DNA of 64,000 nucleotides from Candidatus Roizmanbacteria bacterium (GTDB taxonomy: Bacteria; Patescibacteriota; Microgenomatia; UBA1406; GWC2-37-13). Positions within the stretch are counted from its first letter, which is position 1, and every line of letters begins with the position of its first letter. A program made the position numbers and the translations under genes. The DNA is taken from NCBI GenBank assembly GCA_016214055.1, contig JACRPE010000018.1:16206-80205 (forward strand). The letters are read 5' to 3'. Positions 43,638 to 52,706 of this stretch are shown here, piece after piece. The notes below the pieces were generated by a model. That model was given only the letters and a program-made list of their open reading frames with translations, did no database searches and had not been told where the DNA came from.

Positions 43638-44051
43638 ATGGATAAGAAGCTAGGAGCTTTGTTGGTCGTATTTTTTCTTTCGGTTACTCTTTTCATTACT
43701 GTTGTATTCTTTAATAAACCAATTGCTAAATTTACCCGTGCGAAAGAGGACTTCCTCCCTTCTATCGCTAATTCCCTTATATTTGCCTTTCCCTTGACGG
43801 TCAAGGCAGACGGGGTGAGTGCAAGCACCGTCAACGTATTTATCCGCAGTGATAAGGGTATGCCGGTCAAAGAGCAGAAAATCACCCTATCCACCTCACT
43901 GGGGGAGATAAAAGAAACGGATGGAGCGACAGATGATCAGGGGAAAGCGACCTTCCATATTACCTCCTCCAAACCCGGTATCGCGGCAATTGAAGCCACT
44001 ATCGGTGGCACCATGACGCTCAGTCAGAAATTATCAGTTAAATTCGAATAA
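43638..44051 (+). CDS. Membrane-anchored protein with one bacterial Ig-like domain
   Basis: 137 aa. An N-terminal signal/anchor (A-L-L-V-V-F-F-L-S-V-T-L-F-I-T-V-V-F-F) followed by a Big_1-type fold (V-N-V-F-I, L-S-T-S-L-G-E-I, G-A-T-D-D-Q-G-K-A-T-F-H-I-T-S). Probably a surface or adhesion-related module. ATG 43638 close to a consensus -10, no Shine-Dalgarno. galU follows 5 bases after its stop. Confidence 0.8.
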   Translation: MDKKLGALLVVFFLSVTLFITVVFFNKPIAKFTRAKEDFLPSIANSLIFAFPLTVKADGVSASTVNVFIRSDKGMPVKEQKITLSTSLGEIKETDGATDDQGKATFHITSSKPGIAAIEATIGGTMTLSQKLSVKFE

Positions 44052-44056
44052 CTACT

Positions 44057-44941
44057 ATGAAACCTAAAAAAATTACTAAAGTTGTTATTCCTGCGGCCGG
44101 ATTCGGTACGCGTTTTTTACCTCAAACCAAGGCGATGCCTAAAGAGATGCTTCCCGTTGTAGATAAACCCGTTATTCAGTATGTGGTTGAGGAGGCGGTA
44201 CACTCGGGAGTTGAGAACATTATTATTGTAACCGGTGCCAATAAGCGGGCGATTGAGGATCACTTTGACGTTCCCAATGAAGACCTAGTTAAAAATCTCA
44301 TGGCGGGGAACAAGGAACAAGTTTTAAAGGAAATTAGGAAACTTTCGGAGATGGCAAATTTCATTTATGTACGTCAAAAAGGACCTTATGGCAATGGGAC
44401 CCCGGTATTGGCCGCAGAACCTGTCATAGAGGACGAGCCTTTTGCGGTGCTGTGGGGCGATGAGTTTATTTACTCGAAACCTCCCCGTCTTAAACAAATG
44501 ATTGACGTATACGAAAAATATGGCGGTATTGTCATCTCAGGTGTGAAAATCGACAAGAAAGAAGACCTAAAACGATATGGTATTGCAGAACTTGAACATG
44601 TTGAAGGAAATGTGCATAAAATTTTGCGGATTGTGGAAAAACCGGAAGCGGATGAAGCCCCGTCAAACATAGCGACTCACGGAGGTTATATTCTTCCTCC
44701 TGAAATATTTAGCGCTCTGAAAAGAATTAAGCCGGGGAAAGGCGGGGAGATTTGGTTGGTCGATGCCATAAATTTATTGAAAAAAGAAGGAGTCCCCGTC
44801 TATACTGTCGTAATCAAAGACGGCAAGTATTACGACACGGGAAATAAATTTGAATATTTAAAAACCGTGGTCGAGTTTGCCCTCCAACACACCGAGCTTA
44901 ACGGAGATTTCAAGAAGTTTTTGAAGGGGTTGAGGATATAA
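44057..44941 (+). CDS. galU: UTP-glucose-1-phosphate uridylyltransferase
   Basis: 294 aa. P-A-A-G-F-G-T-R-F-L-P-Q-T-K-A-M-P-K-E-M-L is the nucleotidyltransferase signature; V-T-G-A-N-K-R-A-I-E-D-H-F and the C-terminal G-K-Y-Y-D-T-G-N-K complete it. Makes UDP-glucose for surface sugars, which fits the glycan cluster later in the window. ATG 44057. Confidence 0.95.
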   Translation: MKPKKITKVVIPAAGFGTRFLPQTKAMPKEMLPVVDKPVIQYVVEEAVHSGVENIIIVTGANKRAIEDHFDVPNEDLVKNLMAGNKEQVLKEIRKLSEMANFIYVRQKGPYGNGTPVLAAEPVIEDEPFAVLWGDEFIYSKPPRLKQMIDVYEKYGGIVISGVKIDKKEDLKRYGIAELEHVEGNVHKILRIVEKPEADEAPSNIATHGGYILPPEIFSALKRIKPGKGGEIWLVDAINLLKKEGVPVYTVVIKDGKYYDTGNKFEYLKTVVEFALQHTELNGDFKKFLKGLRI

Positions 44942-44964
44942 AAATCCTGAGGTTCAGCTACGTA

Positions 44965-45273
44965 TCAACACCCGGGGTTAAAAATCTTGACTTCACAAAC
45001 GGCGTCCAAGGATAAGGGTCCATAAATATGCGGGTGTTTTTCCCCACTTCCCGAGGAAAATTCGTAGATTATTTTTGGCGTTACTTTTTCCGTATCAATG
45101 GTCAAAATAAGAAGATCATTTCTCCCTTTGAATATCCGATTAGCCGTCGGCAAAATTTGTTCCTTCGTTGAAGCATGAATGAATCCCTCCTTTGCAAGTG
45201 AGGTGGGAGAATAGAACTCTTGCATTTTCGCTTTATCCCAATCGGTTTTGGGGATAAGGTGGTAGATGAGCAT
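44965..45273 (-). CDS. DUF952 family protein
   Basis: 102 aa, the whole length of a DUF952 domain: I-Y-H-L-I-P-K-T-D-W, Y-S-P-T-S-L-A-K-E-G-F-I-H-A-S-T-K-E-Q. Function unknown. ATG 45273. Confidence 0.85.
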   Translation of the reverse strand: MLIYHLIPKTDWDKAKMQEFYSPTSLAKEGFIHASTKEQILPTANRIFKGRNDLLILTIDTEKVTPKIIYEFSSGSGEKHPHIYGPLSLDAVCEVKIFNPGC

Positions 45274-45280
45274 GGGTTAT

Positions 45281-46117
45281 TTATAAAACATATTTTTTTC
45301 TGTCCTTTATTTCTCGGACAATTTTTTCAATCATTTCATCATAAGAAACGTACGGTAAGCCCAATTTTTTTAGATGTTGGTCTACGTGTGGGAATGTGAC
45401 AGACATTGAATCATCACCTTTATCAATCGGAGTTACTTCAATGTCAAAATGGCCTAATATATCTTTAGCCATCTGGAAACGAGATCTCTTTTCCTCAGTA
45501 AAAATAGGGACAATAAGTTTTTTAAGATCTCTATTCAGAATCTCATCAATAATGGCAGTTATAAGACCTATATAACCTATTGGAGTAATCCAAGAAGTAT
45601 CATAAATTGCTGGAATTTTTTCATCAATATTTTTTAGTCATCTGTTAAACGGTCGGTCGTTCGTTGTATTTGGGCTATATCCAAGAACAAATGCAGGTCG
45701 AAGATGTATGTAGTTATCAGTTGAACTTGCAATTATCTTTTCTGATTCAACTTTGGTTTGGCTGTAGAGCGTGGCTGGCTCGTAGGCAACAATAGAGGAA
45801 AGATAGATTATTTTTGAATTAAATTTTATTGCTGATGAGGCGATAAACTCTGTGGCGATTTGGTTTAATAATAAAGCCTCCGGAGGATGTGTGGCACACC
45901 AACGGGGATCTGCAATATTGGCAACGTGAATAATAATCTGAGGTTTGAAAGCAGTTATTAATTTTGTAACGTCATCTTTTTTGGTAACATCCAGCTTTGT
46001 AAAAGACCTACTTAATTGAAATGTAGAGTAAGTCCCAATTACCTCATGCGCGTCTTTTAAGTCAAAAAAAATACGGGCACCTAAATAGCTACTTGCGCCG
46101 AGGATGAGAATTTTCAT
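45281..46117 (-). pseudogene. RmlD/SDR-type sugar reductase interrupted by an in-frame UGA
   Basis: Reading from ATG 46117, 159 codons encode an NAD-dependent SDR fold (I-L-G-A-S-S-Y-L-G-A at the start, V-A-N-I-A-D-P, Y-S-Q-T-K-V-E-S-E-K, F-V-L-G-Y-S-P). Then TGA at 45638-45640, and the same frame continues for another 119 codons (K-I-P-A-I-Y-D-T-S-W-I-T-P-I-G-Y-I-G, ... K-K-Y-V-L, stop at 45281) with a sequence like the C-terminal half of dTDP-4-dehydrorhamnose reductase. A single nonsense codon separates the halves, so the gene is broken, or UGA is read through here (followed by CUA). Confidence 0.85.
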
Positions 46118-46169
46118 ACATTTATTGTATCAAAAATACTGGTGAGGGAGGCCATTTCTAACCTACGAG

Positions 46170-46190
46170 CCTGCCTGCCGGCGAGGCAGG
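46170..46190. repeat. GC-rich palindrome
   Basis: cctgcctgcc and ggcgaggcagg around a central gc in the gap between two broken genes. Confidence 0.5.
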
Positions 46191-46215
46191 GTTAAAAGTG
46201 GGCCAGTAGGACTAG

Positions 46216-47057
46216 CTATATATTAACATCAAAATAGTGTTTCAGAAAGACTTTGGTGAAGAAATGAGAAACTTTTGAAAAAATATGATCAGTGAACGAT
46301 TGGCGAGGATCATTAAATCTATAAAAATCAGTATCGATTATTCTCAGTTGACCTTTTTTATCTATCATTATATTTGCGATTTTCGCCTCCCCCTCTTTAA
46401 ATACCAACTTGCGAAATTGCTTTTTTATCCACTTCAAAAAACCACTCATTCCTACAAAATCTAGTGATATATTCTTTTCCTTTATTGCTTTTTTGTTCAT
46501 GAGGACAATTTCCTGAAGCTGTTTCTTTATGGCAGGGGTATAATTTTTGTCGGTAATGGGCTCCCCGACTATTACTTCTTGAATCTGACAAGCTATTTTC
46601 GTTGAGGGATCTTCTTTATATTGCGTTTCAGGGAAGTAAGAACCAAAATACCTCTGAACTTCTTGGATATTCTCTCCCTCAGAAATTCCTTTATTCATGG
46701 TGCTGAGTGTCCCCCCAGGGCGAGTAAGCTTGATAACTTTTTCTATTCCCTCAGGAGTGACGTATTTATATACTGCATGATTTGCTCCGACTCCTAATGG
46801 TATGGGGTCAACTTTATTTACACAATACCTACATGTTGGAAAAAAAGAAGGGTATCTTTGGTAAATTCAGCTTTTGTTGATGAAGATGATGCTTCGATGG
46901 TAGATCTCATTTGACTAGTTTTTGCAGTATCTGTATTTGGTATCTCTGGATTTTTGGGTATGACCGCTCTTTCCCTTGTAGGAGGATGTGCGTCTAATGG
47001 TGCGGTAAAACCTTTTTCCTTAAAAGTGTTTATGGGTCGTGAAAGGGTTGTCTCCAT
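46216..47057 (-). pseudogene. Protein-kinase-like gene broken by a frameshift
   Basis: From ATG 47057 a frame runs to TAA at 46818 (79 aa). The neighbouring frame continues the protein to 46216. Just past the break the second frame encodes P-L-G-V-G-A-N-H-A-V-Y-K-Y (a Gly-rich loop) and K-V-I-K-L (the invariant-lysine position), and near the end A-N-I-M-I-D...I-I-D-T-D-F (catalytic-loop Asn and metal-binding Asp). A one-base change in the poly-T or GTGTAA region at about 46820-46850 would restore one reading frame of about 280 codons. Either a pseudogene, a sequencing error or programmed slippage. It follows the 16S gene on the same strand. Confidence 0.6.
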
Positions 47058-47217
47058 GAAAGCAATAATTTAGTTCAATAAACGGGCTAGGAACCATGAC
47101 TGTTTGCGATACAGTCAAACGTGTTTCCGTTTACGTTAACGGAATCCGCTCTTAATAAATAAAAGCAGACTTCTGTTTCTTTATCTCTACTTGCGTAGAA
47201 GCAAAAAAACAAAAAAG

Positions 47218-48734
<1,517 letters not shown>

Positions 48735-48820
48735 ATTTAAGGTCCCCTCCGAATCGGAGGGGTCCTAACCCGTTTACCGAACTAAAAAAATCATTGCTGC
48801 TCAAAAACTAATCAACTGAT

Positions 48821-48832
48821 TTTCAAAGAACA
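48821..48832 (-). promoter_or_regulatory. boxA-like antitermination element
   Basis: TGTTCTTTGAAA on the minus strand, in the 16S leader, resembles rrn boxA. Confidence 0.5.
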
Positions 48833-48866
48833 AAAAAGAAAGCGCTTACAAGTTGAAGCACATACC

Positions 48867-48895
48867 ATTTTATAGCCTGGGTGGCTAATTGTCAA
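48867..48895 (-). promoter_or_regulatory. 16S rRNA promoter
   Basis: TTGACA (48890-48895), 17-base spacer, TAAAAT (48867-48872). The -35 contains the TGA stop codon of the preceding gene. Confidence 0.75.
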
Positions 48896-50250
48896 GCATA
48901 GTTTATTTGTGCTCTGATACGAGCATCAATATTTCTCAATGCATTGCCCATTTGCTCTTCGTATATGGCCGCTGTTCCATTTAAACCGTCCAAAATCAGA
49001 GAAGGAACCACCATAATTTGTTTTTCCCTCACTTTTCGTCCTAATTTGGCAAAATAGAGCGTAATTGGCGCACAATATTCTTTCAGAAGCCCATCAACTA
49101 CATAAGTTGTTGCCAAAGCCGGTTCAACTCCGCAGACGGTAAACCCTAACTCTTGTAAGTATTTCTGAGTTGTGACCGAATCGTTTGATTCAGCGGGTAC
49201 TTTTACTAATATACACGGCGACACATCATCTAATGTAGCTAACGCTTGATCAAATGATATAAGATCATGACCATTGTTTCTTGCATAGTCTTCACCGTGA
49301 ATTTCAATAGATCCATATATATTTTCTCCGTGATCAACTACTGTTACATACTGCGGTGTCAAACTCACCACCTCGGCCACCTCCATTCCGGTTGGCGGTT
49401 CGCCAAGCTGATGTTGCCACAAAGCCGCTATATTTTCAACATGGTTACCTGCATAAGTATAGAACTTTCGATTCCGGTTTAATTCTACTTGAGCCTGAGC
49501 ATCTCTGGTTCTCCTTACGCCGAAATCTGTTTCGATCACTCCCCCGACGTTAAACATCGAAGCGTGATACGCAATCTTTAGACTCCCATCTTTAATTTGC
49601 AGATTTTGTACGGAAGCAGATGTCGGTGTGCGTCCATGTGCCTCACATGCCCGGATTTGAGAAAATAACGTATGATAGCGATCAGCGAGACCATCCTTAT
49701 TATCAAGCCAGTCGGCTATTCTATTCAGCGACGGTATTCCTCCGTTAAATTCATTAGGTATATCATATATTGTTTGCCTGCGTGCATCTCGGGCCAACTC
49801 TGCAAAACCCTTCTCATCCTCCAAGAAAGACGCAGTGGCAGCAAGGATAATTTGCTCTTCATGTTCTTTAAACAGAACAGGATTGCGCAACACCTCATCA
49901 AGAGAAAGCTCTCCCGGTAAAATAAAACCGAAATATGGCAAATATTTTCCTTTTTTCAGTTGTTCAAAATTAAATTCGGGCTCTCTGTTTCTATATGGAT
50001 ACCAGTCTCCAAACGCATTGACAATATCTTCTGCAATTTTCTTTCCCAGGATATGTAACACGCCGTCATCTAAGCCCTTTAATTGAATAGGGTTATTAAA
50101 AAATTCAGCTTTGTACCCGGGAAAATATTTTTGTACCCATTGGTTTGTTAACTCCTGTTTTGATAATAGAACGGTGCGGAGGCGCGCTCTTTCATCGCTA
50201 CGGTGAGTTAAAATTAAGCCACGTTCTCTTTGAATTGCTGGTTGAATCAT
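48892..50250 (-). CDS. Protein of unknown function, 452 aa
   Basis: Not recognised. Composition is less Lys-rich than its neighbours. The last 90 residues (I-L-V-K-V-P-A-E, Y-L-Q-E-L-G-F-T-V-C-G-V, I-T-L-Y-F-A-K-L-G-R-K) have a GNAT-like pattern, but no clear acetyl-CoA loop, so this is weak. The N-terminal half has D-W-Y-P-Y and E-H-E-E-Q regions of unknown use. ATG 50250; a terminator-like hairpin and a short upstream ORF precede it, suggesting attenuation. Its TGA stop is in the rRNA -35 box. Confidence 0.7.
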   Translation of the reverse strand: MIQPAIQRERGLILTHRSDERARLRTVLLSKQELTNQWVQKYFPGYKAEFFNNPIQLKGLDDGVLHILGKKIAEDIVNAFGDWYPYRNREPEFNFEQLKKGKYLPYFGFILPGELSLDEVLRNPVLFKEHEEQIILAATASFLEDEKGFAELARDARRQTIYDIPNEFNGGIPSLNRIADWLDNKDGLADRYHTLFSQIRACEAHGRTPTSASVQNLQIKDGSLKIAYHASMFNVGGVIETDFGVRRTRDAQAQVELNRNRKFYTYAGNHVENIAALWQHQLGEPPTGMEVAEVVSLTPQYVTVVDHGENIYGSIEIHGEDYARNNGHDLISFDQALATLDDVSPCILVKVPAESNDSVTTQKYLQELGFTVCGVEPALATTYVVDGLLKEYCAPITLYFAKLGRKVREKQIMVVPSLILDGLNGTAAIYEEQMGNALRNIDARIRAQINYA

Positions 50251-50273
50251 ATATTTAAAAGAATTTTTAACCC

Positions 50274-50302
50274 ATAAAAAAACCCGCCCTTCCCGGCGGG
50301 TG
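50274..50302 (-). terminator. Intrinsic terminator before the 452-aa gene
   Basis: CCCGCC GGGAA GGCGGG then TTTTTTT on the minus strand, upstream of the ATG at 50250, and downstream of the MreB-like gene. Confidence 0.85.
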
Positions 50303-50323
50303 TGTTGATTTATTTACATCAAA

Positions 50324-50356
50324 CTACCTCCGCCGTAAGGGCTGAGGCATCATCAT
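50324..50356 (-). CDS. Possible 10-residue leader peptide
   Basis: ATG ATG ATG CCT CAG CCC TTA CGG CGG AGG TAG would encode M-M-M-P-Q-P-L-R-R-R, between the MreB-like gene and the terminator. The three Arg codons in a row and nearby hairpin suggest an attenuation leader; not proven. Confidence 0.3.
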   Translation of the reverse strand: MMMPQPLRRR

Positions 50357-50431
50357 AACTGAAGTGATTAATATCAATTTTGGCATATTAGATCTTCATT
50401 TTAATTTAATTTTATAAAAAGTCAATTGATT

Positions 50432-51499
50432 TTAGTTTCGAGAATAAGATGCAATTCTGTAAATAGTATCTTTATCCTGGTCGAGAAGCGAAAGGCCGTA
50501 GATAGCCGCATCAGCAAAATGTGTAGGTTTAACCACTTCAATTTTAAGTTCTTCGCTGAAGAATTTCTCCAAACCTTCAATCGACGCGAGTCTCCCGGTC
50601 AAGTACATGCCCGAATCAAAAATCTCATCCACAACCTCGGGGGGTGAAATTTCAATCAGTTCTTTTACCGCGTCCACAATTTGGATAAAATTATTCAATA
50701 AAGCTTCACGTATATCATCAGTCCTGATTTTCACGGATTTGGGAAGCCCATTTTCAAGAGATTTTCCCCGGACCAGACTTATTTTCTCCTGCCCGGTGAA
50801 GTTAAAACACTCAAGCTTTAATCGTTCACAGGTAGCCTCACCCAGCATGACACCATGTTTTAAATAAATATAATTTGCGATGAGTTTGTCCATATGCTCG
50901 CCTGCGTTTTTCAATGTTTTGTTTGTGACAATTCCACCCCCACTGACAATACTGATTTCAATAAGTCCTCCCCCCATATCCAGAATTAAATTCGGTTTGT
51001 GGGAAAAAACATTAAATCCACACCCTGCGGCAACTGCCAAAGGTTTTTTGATAAGGGTAACTGAAGAGCATTGCGCCTTTAATATGACCTCCTCTACCGC
51101 CTTCTGCTCTATCTCGGTTGCGATGATGGGGAAAACTGCAAGGGCCTCAAGAGGGGGGGCCAAAAAAGAAAACTGAGCGGTGTAGGGTGAGATTGATTTT
51201 TCAATAAACCGTTTGGTAAGCGCGGTTTCCGCATCAAAGTCGGAGACAATGCCGTTCACGATGGGCCTCACAATTTTTAAAAATTCCGGTGTTTTGCCTA
51301 AAATATTTTTTGCTTCATTTCCAAAAAAAATATAGTCTTTTGATTGGGAATTATAGGCTAGGAAAGTGGGCTCCTTCAGGACCACTCCTTTGTCTTTAAC
51401 TGCAATTCTTGTAGTCGACGTTCCGAGGTCAAAATACACCTTAAAATTAGTGATAAAGGGGATGGGGATATTTTTTAACCAATCTAATATCTGAAGCAT
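50432..51499 (-). CDS. MreB-like actin-family protein
   Basis: 355 aa from ATG 51499 (M-L-Q-I-L-D-W-L-K-N; a start at 51511 is possible). Actin-fold phosphate loops: V-Y-F-D-L-G-T-S-T-T-R-I and L-D-M-G-G-G-L-I-E-I-S-I-V. An N-terminal amphipathic helix would bind the membrane. The adenosine-binding motif is S-G-M-Y-L-T-G-R-L-A-S-I instead of the usual G-G-G-A. A divergent MreB that may guide wall synthesis; the next plus-strand gene overlaps its 5' end. Confidence 0.85.
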   Translation of the reverse strand: MLQILDWLKNIPIPFITNFKVYFDLGTSTTRIAVKDKGVVLKEPTFLAYNSQSKDYIFFGNEAKNILGKTPEFLKIVRPIVNGIVSDFDAETALTKRFIEKSISPYTAQFSFLAPPLEALAVFPIIATEIEQKAVEEVILKAQCSSVTLIKKPLAVAAGCGFNVFSHKPNLILDMGGGLIEISIVSGGGIVTNKTLKNAGEHMDKLIANYIYLKHGVMLGEATCERLKLECFNFTGQEKISLVRGKSLENGLPKSVKIRTDDIREALLNNFIQIVDAVKELIEISPPEVVDEIFDSGMYLTGRLASIEGLEKFFSEELKIEVVKPTHFADAAIYGLSLLDQDKDTIYRIASYSRN

Positions 51500-51528
51500 A
51501 TATGGTATCATTATATACCAAATGCTCC

Positions 51529-52695
51529 ATGAGAAAATATGTAATTCTTTTTATCATATCGTGCTCAATCTTTCTCATCCATTTCCTGAAAGTTAAGCAC
51601 GGCATATATGGTGACGGGAATGGGTATTATTCGATAGCCCATACTTTATTCTTTCAAAGAGGGCTCAACTTTGCGCCCATCTATTACTCGTTATCTCATT
51701 TTCAAGGAGCATCATACGAGTTCAGTCGTGTATTCTGGAATACCTCAAAGACGGTTACCGGAGGACTCAACAATCCGTGGCTTATCGGAACTTCGCTCTT
51801 TTGGCTCCCTTCATTTTTTTTCATTTCAATTCTGAACTTTGTTTTTAACTTAAAGTTAAGCATGTTTTCATCGTTTTACGAGATAGGGTGCGGTGTAACG
51901 GGAATACTTCTCGTCCTCACAGGGCTTTTTTTCCTCGAGTCATATTTACGGCATCACTTTGATAAGAAGATTTCTTCATATACAGTTCTCAGTATTTTCT
52001 TTTCCTCTCAACTTTTTTACTATGCCTCTTTTGAACCAGCCCTGTCTCATCAAGTATCGTTTTTTCTCGTTTGTTTGTTGCTTTTCCTTACTGCAAAAAA
52101 AATCACCGACCCCCTCTCTGCAGTTGTGATCGGATTAACAGTAGGATTATTGAGTATTACACGGATGGGTGACACTTTGTTAGTACTTCCTTGGCTGCTG
52201 TTAAAGTTTCGAGAATGGGTACATGCAAAAAAATATACAAATTTTATTTTGATTGTTTTTGCTTTTTGTATTTCCCTAGTTCCCCAATTACTTTTACAGT
52301 GGGGGATGTACGGGAGCGCATTTCAAAATCCCTATCTGCAGGGGGAAAAGGGAACTCCTCATCTTTTCACTTTGTCTTCAATAATTGCGCACCTTTTCTC
52401 ACCTAAGGGAGGCTTCTTATTATGGTCGCCTCTTTTTGCCGCTGGAATATTCGGACTCATGAAAATGCGGAAGTCTCAGTTCTTTCTCATCATTTTAATT
52501 TTATTTACCCTTCTTATTTCAAGCTGGGAATCACAGGTGCCCGCCGGATTTGGAAACCGATTTTTTATATCCGCAATTCCACTTATGGCCCCGGGTGTTG
52601 CCTATTTGTTTAAAAATTATGAGAAAAGACTGCTTATATTCTCAACATTGTGTTTTCTCTGGAACATTTTTCTCCTCACCCGATTTTATTTTTGA
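51529..52695 (+). CDS. Multi-pass membrane protein, GT-C glycosyltransferase-like
   Basis: From ATG 51529 it is 388 aa with about 10-12 hydrophobic segments and Asp/Gly-rich loops (Y-G-D-G-N-G-Y-Y-S-I-A). An earlier ATG at 51502 would overlap the MreB-like start. The pattern resembles ArnT/dolichyl-phosphate-sugar transferases. No acceptor or donor can be assigned. Next to the O-antigen ligase gene. Confidence 0.6.
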   Translation: MRKYVILFIISCSIFLIHFLKVKHGIYGDGNGYYSIAHTLFFQRGLNFAPIYYSLSHFQGASYEFSRVFWNTSKTVTGGLNNPWLIGTSLFWLPSFFFISILNFVFNLKLSMFSSFYEIGCGVTGILLVLTGLFFLESYLRHHFDKKISSYTVLSIFFSSQLFYYASFEPALSHQVSFFLVCLLLFLTAKKITDPLSAVVIGLTVGLLSITRMGDTLLVLPWLLLKFREWVHAKKYTNFILIVFAFCISLVPQLLLQWGMYGSAFQNPYLQGEKGTPHLFTLSSIIAHLFSPKGGFLLWSPLFAAGIFGLMKMRKSQFFLIILILFTLLISSWESQVPAGFGNRFFISAIPLMAPGVAYLFKNYEKRLLIFSTLCFLWNIFLLTRFYF

Positions 52696-52706
52696 TAGAA
52701 TGAAAC

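Noticed and set aside
45638..45640. UGA recoded as Gly or Trp throughout the genome
   Set aside because: gyrA, prfA, nadD, the DUF952 gene and others end in TGA, so UGA is a stop in general.
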